DNA of 16,529 nucleotides from NCBI GenBank assembly GCA_030633365.1, contig DAOVSY010000020.1, forward strand, positions 1 to 16,529. Reading direction: 5' to 3'. Below the pieces are notes generated by a model that saw nothing but the letters and a program-made list of their open reading frames with translations, was not told the origin of the DNA and did not search any database. How positions within the stretch are numbered: position 1 is the stretch's first letter; each line of letters starts with the position of its first letter. The stretch comes from Spirochaetaceae bacterium (GTDB taxonomy: Bacteria; Spirochaetota; Spirochaetia; B11-G9). Below, in pieces: positions 14,917 through 16,529 of this stretch. Position numbers and translations under genes: made by a program.

Positions 14917-15192
14917 TTATTCCTTTTCCAATTCCCTGTAAAGAATAGCAATATTACCAATTACAGAAATAACATTGGCCTTAACAGAATCAGATAATGC
15001 CCCTGTTAATGCCCGGCGATCATCTTTAAAATCCTGATATTTTATTTTTATAAGTTCATGATAAGCAAGTGCAGCATCAACTGCTGCAATAAGTTCCGGT
15101 GTCACACCATTTTTACCAATCATTACAACTGGTTTTAAGGTGTGAGCCTCCTTTCTTAGTATATTTCTTTGTCTGCTGCTTAATTTTTTCAT
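14917..15192 (-). CDS. yhbY: YhbY family CRM-domain RNA-binding protein
   Basis: Single CRM-domain protein of 91 aa, the normal YhbY length. YhbY associates with pre-50S ribosomal subunits and assists assembly. Seen: LSSRQRNILRKEAHTLKPVV, the GxxG RNA-contact loop in IGKNGVT (about 25-31), VDAALAYHELIKIKY, and the closing GNIAILYRE. The ATG overlaps the stop of the upstream transglutaminase-like gene by one base (TAATG at 15194-15190), so translation is probably coupled. No binding site is obvious apart from that overlap. The gene ends in the region of the palindrome at 14858-14892, facing the dCMP deaminase gene. Confidence 0.93.
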   Translation of the reverse strand: MKKLSSRQRNILRKEAHTLKPVVMIGKNGVTPELIAAVDAALAYHELIKIKYQDFKDDRRALTGALSDSVKANVISVIGNIAILYRELEKE

Positions 15193-16322
15193 TAAAATTT
15201 AATCCCCATCCATTTTTCCGGATCAGCCATAGCCTGATCTATAAGTCCAATAGAAACATTATCAGTTGTTTCTGCTATAAGATATTCTGATCCTTCATAA
15301 TAATAAAGTGCACCAGTACCTTCAACTGCTACACCTGCCAGACTGTGGCTGTATTCAGTTGACACCATTAATATACTATCTATGCCATTGTATTCAAGTA
15401 GCATAACATATAAGAGTGATCTTGAGTCACAATCACCTGCAGCTTCAAAAACAGTATCAATAGGACTCATAAAATCAGACAAAGTTCCTGTTCTTATATA
15501 CTCAAATTCCTGAATCCAGGACAGAAGCATAGAACTTTTTTCCAGAGGATTCAAACTTTCAAAATCTTCTGCTATTTCACTGGCAGCTATACGGGCTATC
15601 CGGCGAAGACGATTATAATTATCCCTGTATATAAGTTTATAATATCGTGCCCAGGCTAAATCTGAAAGATTGGAATTAGTATATTGAACAAGAATTCTAG
15701 CTTCTCTTTCGATAAGAATCCGTGAAGTATCTATTTCCTTCATATCAAAGGAAACAGGTATTTTTTTTGCACCCATAGTTAAATAGTTAATTGATTTATC
15801 CCTACCTGGCCATGGATAGTAAAATTGGCTGACAGGTCCCGGGTTTTTTAATCCTGTTTCATTAATTGAAAAGGAATCAATAGATGAAATAAGGAAATCA
15901 TGGGATAAATTATAGTTTTCTTCATCACTAAATGCTAATAGGACAATATCTTCAAACTCACCTTCTATACAAATCAAATAACCCTTATAATAATAACCTG
16001 AAGATTCAAAAGTTATACTTGCAAAATAACTGTCTTTTGTGTCAAACAAGAATTGCTCTCCTTCTCCGGAAGAGCCAAGTTCCTTTGATACATAATTGTA
16101 TAAATCAACAGCACTTGTAAAACTATTTCCAGGATATTGCTTAAGCTGAAAGTATGCTGAATCTGTTGGATCCGCAAAAGTTACTTTATCTTCTCTATTT
16201 TCAAGAACATACCAGCCCTCAGGAACATTAACAAAACTAGAAGAAAATAACCCTGCTTCCCAGGAAAAAACATAAATTCCTGTAAGTAAAAGATATATCA
16301 ATATAAATTGTCTTTTTAGCAT
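15192..16322 (-). CDS. exported transglutaminase-like protein
   Basis: Predicted exported protein of 376 aa. A signal peptide spans about residues 1-20 (LKRQ, hydrophobic ILIYLLLTGIYVF, then SWEAG); there is no lipobox Cys. Residues about 34-150 form an N-terminal domain of alternating strands (VPEGWYVLENREDKVTFAD onward) with no family that I can name. The C-terminal part has a transglutaminase-like cysteine-protease fold: C298 in GDCDSRSLLYVMLLEYNG and H326 in YSHSLAGV, with an acid near 351-354 as third member (ETTD). This fits a periplasmic peptidase or amidase, or an inactive binding form; the substrate is unknown. It precedes yhbY with TAATG coupling and follows the map gene by 87 nt. 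No Shine-Dalgarno is visible before the ATG. Confidence 0.8.
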   Translation of the reverse strand: MLKRQFILIYLLLTGIYVFSWEAGLFSSSFVNVPEGWYVLENREDKVTFADPTDSAYFQLKQYPGNSFTSAVDLYNYVSKELGSSGEGEQFLFDTKDSYFASITFESSGYYYKGYLICIEGEFEDIVLLAFSDEENYNLSHDFLISSIDSFSINETGLKNPGPVSQFYYPWPGRDKSINYLTMGAKKIPVSFDMKEIDTSRILIEREARILVQYTNSNLSDLAWARYYKLIYRDNYNRLRRIARIAASEIAEDFESLNPLEKSSMLLSWIQEFEYIRTGTLSDFMSPIDTVFEAAGDCDSRSLLYVMLLEYNGIDSILMVSTEYSHSLAGVAVEGTGALYYYEGSEYLIAETTDNVSIGLIDQAMADPEKWMGIKF

Positions 16323-16388
16323 AATATATAATCGGCTGAACCCTTGAATAGATAAATAAACAAGAATTTTATAGCACTTAGTTGTTAG

Positions 16389-16402
16389 AAGTATAAATAC
16401 TT
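16389..16402. repeat. small inverted repeat between map and the transglutaminase-like gene
   Basis: AAGTAT and ATACTT flank a two-base centre in the 87-nt gap after map. It is too weak and lacks the T-run of a terminator; it may be a small operator-like site or chance in AT-rich sequence. Confidence 0.25.
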
Positions 16403-16409
16403 TTTAAAC

Positions 16410-16529
16410 CTAAATTGAAAACTCAAAGCTTAATTCTGTTCTGGTCAAAACTTCTGTACGTTTGCCAAAGATTGCTACTGTGTGTTCAAATTGTGCAGTA
16501 GATTTACCATCAGAACTTATAATAGACCA
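16410..16529 (-). CDS. map: methionine aminopeptidase, C-terminal end (5' part outside window)
   Basis: Removes N-terminal methionine from new proteins in the cytoplasm. Only the last 39 codons and the TAG stop (16412-16410) are in the window. They contain STAQFEHTVAI, the C-terminal signature of type I MetAP, where the Glu of FEHT is one of the metal ligands, followed by a short tail (GKRTEVLTRTELSFEFSI). It continues past the window end on the minus strand and precedes the transglutaminase-like gene by 87 nt. Too short for an open reading frame scan to have reported, but the motif is specific. Confidence 0.9.
   Translation of the reverse strand, partial: WSIISSDGKSTAQFEHTVAIFGKRTEVLTRTELSFEFSI

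Overview
The window is AT-rich (about two thirds A+T by eye), densely coded bacterial DNA with 14 protein genes, two of them cut by the window edges. No tRNA, rRNA, insertion sequence, phage gene or CRISPR array is visible, and no gene-free stretch exceeds about 150 bases. Most starts have clear AGGAG-type ribosome binding sites, which argues against Bacteroidota. The long PPi-dependent phosphofructokinase of the Borrelia/Treponema kind, a lipoprotein with a loose lipobox, and the overall gene mix suggest a free-living or host-associated anaerobic spirochaete. That assignment is inference, not proof.

Layout. (1) 1-612: 3' part of asnS on +. (2) 3666-648 on -: manA, a YaiI/DUF188 protein (TAATG overlap) and a DHH-DHHA1-CBS phosphoesterase. 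(3) 3819-9039 on +: a compact operon of PPi-phosphofructokinase, an MMPL/RND lipid-type transporter (5-nt gap) and a condensation-fold acyltransferase (ATGA overlap). (4) 12200-9036 on -: a GNAT acyltransferase, a ketosphinganine-reductase-like SDR and a serine-palmitoyltransferase-like enzyme, with gaps of 4 and 14 nt. (5) 14267-12242 on -: an iron-type alcohol dehydrogenase and an unknown lipoprotein. (6) 14370-14864 on +: dCMP deaminase. (7) 16529-14917 on -: the end of map, an exported transglutaminase-like protein and yhbY.

The most interesting part is 5483-12200. The three minus-strand genes look like a complete route to a sphingoid base and ceramide: serine + acyl-CoA/ACP to 3-ketosphinganine (SPT), reduction to sphinganine (a KDSR-like SDR with the PPDTDTPG motif of that family), and N-acylation (GNAT protein as candidate ceramide synthase). 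Facing them is an MMPL transporter plus a PapA/alcohol-acetyltransferase-like acyltransferase, the same pairing that builds and exports acylated lipids in mycobacteria. The combined hypothesis is a locus for making, acylating and exporting a sphingolipid.

Two of the three convergent gene junctions (asnS/DHH at 617-658, dCMP deaminase/yhbY at 14858-14892) carry long palindromes resembling GTAG-type REP elements. In both, the TAG of the palindrome is the stop codon of a flanking gene. The third convergent junction (9036-9039) has no spacer at all.
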